Positions 62,062 to 64,000 of a stretch of DNA of 64,000 nt are shown here, piece by piece. The notes beneath the pieces were generated by a model. It did no database searches. It saw nothing but the letters and a program-made list of their open reading frames with translations, and was not told where the DNA came from. Where the stretch lies: NCBI RefSeq assembly GCF_004137255.1, contig NZ_SDWT01000001.1, forward strand, positions 620,001 through 684,000, given 5' to 3'. The number at the start of each line of letters is the position of its first letter. The stretch's first letter is position 1. A program made the position numbers and the translations under genes. This stretch comes from Nocardioides oleivorans (GTDB lineage Bacteria > Actinomycetota > Actinomycetes > Propionibacteriales > Nocardioidaceae).

Positions 62062-64000
62062 TCAGACTTCTTCGACCGAGCTGGGCTCGCGGCGGGAGAG
62101 GTCGATGCCGAGCTCCTCGGCCGCCCGGAAGACGTCTTCCTCGGCGTCCTTGAGCGAGATGGCGGAGCCGTCCTGCGACAGCACCTCCACGTTGAGGCAG
62201 AGCGACTGCATCTCCTTGACGAGCACCTTGAACGACTCAGGGATGCCGGAGTCGGGGATGTTCTCGCCCTTGACGATGGCCTCGTAGACCTTCACACGCC
62301 CCGGCACGTCGTCGGACTTGATCGTCAGCAGCTCCTGGAGGGCGTAGGCAGCGCCGTACGCCTCCATCGCCCAGACCTCCATCTCGCCGAACCGCTGGCC
62401 GCCGAACTGGGCCTTGCCGCCCAGGGGCTGCTGCGTGATCATCGAGTAGGGGCCGGTAGAGCGAGCGTGGATCTTGTCGTCGACGAGGTGGTGGAGCTTG
62501 AGGATGTACATGTAGCCCACCGCCACCGGCTCCGGGAACGGCTCGCCCGTGCGACCGTCGAAGAGGGCGGCCTTGCCGTCCTCCTTGACCATCCGCTCAC
62601 CGTCGCGGTTGGGGAGCGTCGCACCGAGCAGGCCGGTGATCTCGTCCTCGCGCGCACCGTCGAACACCGGGGTGGCGACCTTGGTGTTCGGGTCGGCCTT
62701 CTCGGCGCCGATCTTGATCAGGCGCTTCTTCCAGTCCGACTCGCCCTTCTCGCCGGAGAGGTTGAGGTCCCAACCCTGCTTGGCGAGCCAGCCGAGGTGG
62801 AGCTCGAGGATCTGGCCGATGTTCATGCGTCGCGGCACACCCAGCGGGTTGAGCACGACGTCGACCGGGGTGCCGTCCTCCATGAACGGCATGTCCTCGA
62901 CCGGCAGGATCTTGGCGATGACGCCCTTGTTGCCGTGGCGTCCGGCGAGCTTGTCACCGACCGAGATCTTGCGCTTCTGGGCGACGTAGACGCGGACCAG
63001 CTGGTTGACGCCCGGGGGAAGGTCGTCGCCGTCCTCGCGGTCGAAGACCCGCACGCCGATGACCGTGCCGGACTCACCGTGGGGCACCTTCATCGAGGTG
63101 TCGCGCACCTCGCGCGCCTTCTCACCGAAGATCGCGCGGAGCAGGCGCTCCTCGGGGGTGAGCTCGGTCTCGCCCTTGGGCGTGACCTTGCCGACCAGGA
63201 TGTCACCGGTGGTGACCTCGGCGCCGATGCGGATGATGCCGCGCTCGTCGAGGTCGGCCAGGCCCTCCTCGGAGATGTTCGGGATGTCCCGCGTGATCTC
63301 CTCGGGGCCGAGCTTGGTGTCGCGGGCGTCGACCTCGTGCTCCTCGATGTGGATCGAGGTGAGGACGTCCTCCTGCACCAGGCGCTGGCTGAGGATGATC
63401 GCGTCCTCGTAGTTGTGACCCTGCCAGGGCATGAAGGCGACGAGCAGGTTGGTGCCCAGCGCCATCTCGGCGTCGTCGGTGCAGGGACCGTCGGCGATCG
63501 GCGTGCCGACCTCGAGGCGGTCACCGGCCTTGACCAGCGGGCGCTGGTTGATGCAGGTGCCCTGGTTGGAGCGACGGAACTTGGCCATCTTGTAGGTCTG
63601 GTAGGTGCCGTCGTCGTTCATCGTCTCGATGGCGTCGGCGGACACCTCCTTGACCACACCGGCGTTGTCGGCCACGACCACGTCTCCGGCGTCGACGGCG
63701 GCGCGGTACTCCATGCCGGTGCCGACCAGCGGGCTGTCGCTGGTGATCAGCGGGACGGCCTGGCGCTGCATGTTGGCACCCATGAGGGCACGGTTGGCGT
63801 CGTCGTGCTCGAGGAACGGGATCAGGGCCGTCGCGACCGACACCATCTGGCGCGGCGAGACGTCCATGTAGTCGACCTCGTCGGCCAGGATCGCGTCGAC
63901 CTCGCCGTCCTTCTGGCGGACCAGGACGCGCTCCTCGGCGAAGCGCATCTTCGCGTCGAGCGGGGCGTTGGCCTGCGCGATGACGTAGCGGTCCTCGTCG
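62062..64000 (-). CDS. rpoB: DNA-directed RNA polymerase subunit beta (partial)
   Basis: The last 646 codons are present; the 5' part lies beyond the right edge. Visible segments include [60 protein letters not shown] and the C-terminal [20 protein letters not shown]. The rifampicin-resistance cluster would lie upstream, outside the window. The usual rpoB-rpoC order is kept. Confidence 0.99.
   Translation of the reverse strand, partial: DEDRYVIAQANAPLDAKMRFAEERVLVRQKDGEVDAILADEVDYMDVSPRQMVSVATALIPFLEHDDANRALMGANMQRQAVPLITSDSPLVGTGMEYRAAVDAGDVVVADNAGVVKEVSADAIETMNDDGTYQTYKMAKFRRSNQGTCINQRPLVKAGDRLEVGTPIADGPCTDDAEMALGTNLLVAFMPWQGHNYEDAIILSQRLVQEDVLTSIHIEEHEVDARDTKLGPEEITRDIPNISEEGLADLDERGIIRIGAEVTTGDILVGKVTPKGETELTPEERLLRAIFGEKAREVRDTSMKVPHGESGTVIGVRVFDREDGDDLPPGVNQLVRVYVAQKRKISVGDKLAGRHGNKGVIAKILPVEDMPFMEDGTPVDVVLNPLGVPRRMNIGQILELHLGWLAKQGWDLNLSGEKGESDWKKRLIKIGAEKADPNTKVATPVFDGAREDEITGLLGATLPNRDGERMVKEDGKAALFDGRTGEPFPEPVAVGYMYILKLHHLVDDKIHARSTGPYSMITQQPLGGKAQFGGQRFGEMEVWAMEAYGAAYALQELLTIKSDDVPGRVKVYEAIVKGENIPDSGIPESFKVLVKEMQSLCLNVEVLSQDGSAISLKDAEEDVFRAAEELGIDLSRREPSSVEEV

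Overview
This 64 kb window is high-GC chromosomal DNA from an actinobacterium, most likely Nocardioides or another member of the Nocardioidaceae. The markers are mshA (mycothiol synthesis), CarD, a SenX3-RegX3-PhoU block, an actinobacterial-type rpoC with its N-terminal coiled-coil insertion, the cysS-rlmB pair near ispF, a DUF4032 protein, GTG starts, and many leaderless promoters (TANNNT placed 6-7 nt before the start codon). No phage, insertion sequence or CRISPR array was seen. Genes are packed tightly and no gene-free gap exceeds 300 bp.

Left part (1-22 kb). A truncated FMN glutamate-synthase-like gene is followed by a SigK/RskA-like sigma/anti-sigma pair behind a secreted fasciclin protein, whose promoter resembles the mycobacterial SigK consensus. 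Next come an alpha/beta hydrolase with a histone-like tail, a GPH-type transporter, a PLP decarboxylase and uracil-DNA glycosylase in one overlapping run, a DODA-type dioxygenase with a near-consensus promoter and a dyad, pdxY, tRNA-Thr(UGU), a GH13 glucosidase, a kinase-like DUF4032 protein, an HTH/HEAT-like regulator, a metallophosphoesterase, rlmB, cysS, a C39-like peptidase, a sulfite-oxidase-like membrane protein and ispF.

Central accessory block (22.2-34.0 kb). Three adjacent operons look like a dedicated polyol catabolism system: (i) acetoin/pyruvate-dehydrogenase-type E1 alpha, E1 beta and E2; (ii) a SorC regulator with a galactitol-type PTS (IIB, IIC, IIA); (iii) a second SorC regulator with GutM, a glucitol-type PTS whose IIB domain is a separate gene, and a COG4091/DRL (DXR-II-like) oxidoreductase. 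No ordinary polyol-phosphate dehydrogenase or aldolase is present. The E1 alpha and second SorC promoters share a 15-bp element, and all three operon promoters carry GTGA-N6-(T/C)CAC elements. I infer a possible route: PTS uptake of 2-C-methylerythritol or a similar branched tetritol, oxidation of the phosphate by the DRL-like enzyme to 1-deoxyxylulose 5-phosphate, and cleavage by the acetoin-dehydrogenase-like complex to acetyl-CoA and glyceraldehyde 3-phosphate. This is a hypothesis, not an observation.

Right part (34-64 kb). A true ispD lies just after the block. Two degenerate IspD-like genes in tandem lie beside carD. Then come a UbiA-family protein, a lipoprotein, gpmA, phoU diverging from senX3-regX3 with a PHO-box-like repeat, a lipoprotein, an EamA exporter, ybjN and mshA, an RNase HI fused to a DUF4440-like domain, an SDR, an aspartate/glutamate racemase, an OFA transporter with a 44-aa partner, a methyltransferase preceded by a 27-aa membrane microprotein, a double-NUDIX protein, two acyltransferases, a MenJ/geranylgeranyl-reductase-like flavoprotein, a TAT-exported TIM-barrel protein with a His-rich linker, a DUF4232 protein, and rpoC-rpoB (rpoB runs off the right edge).
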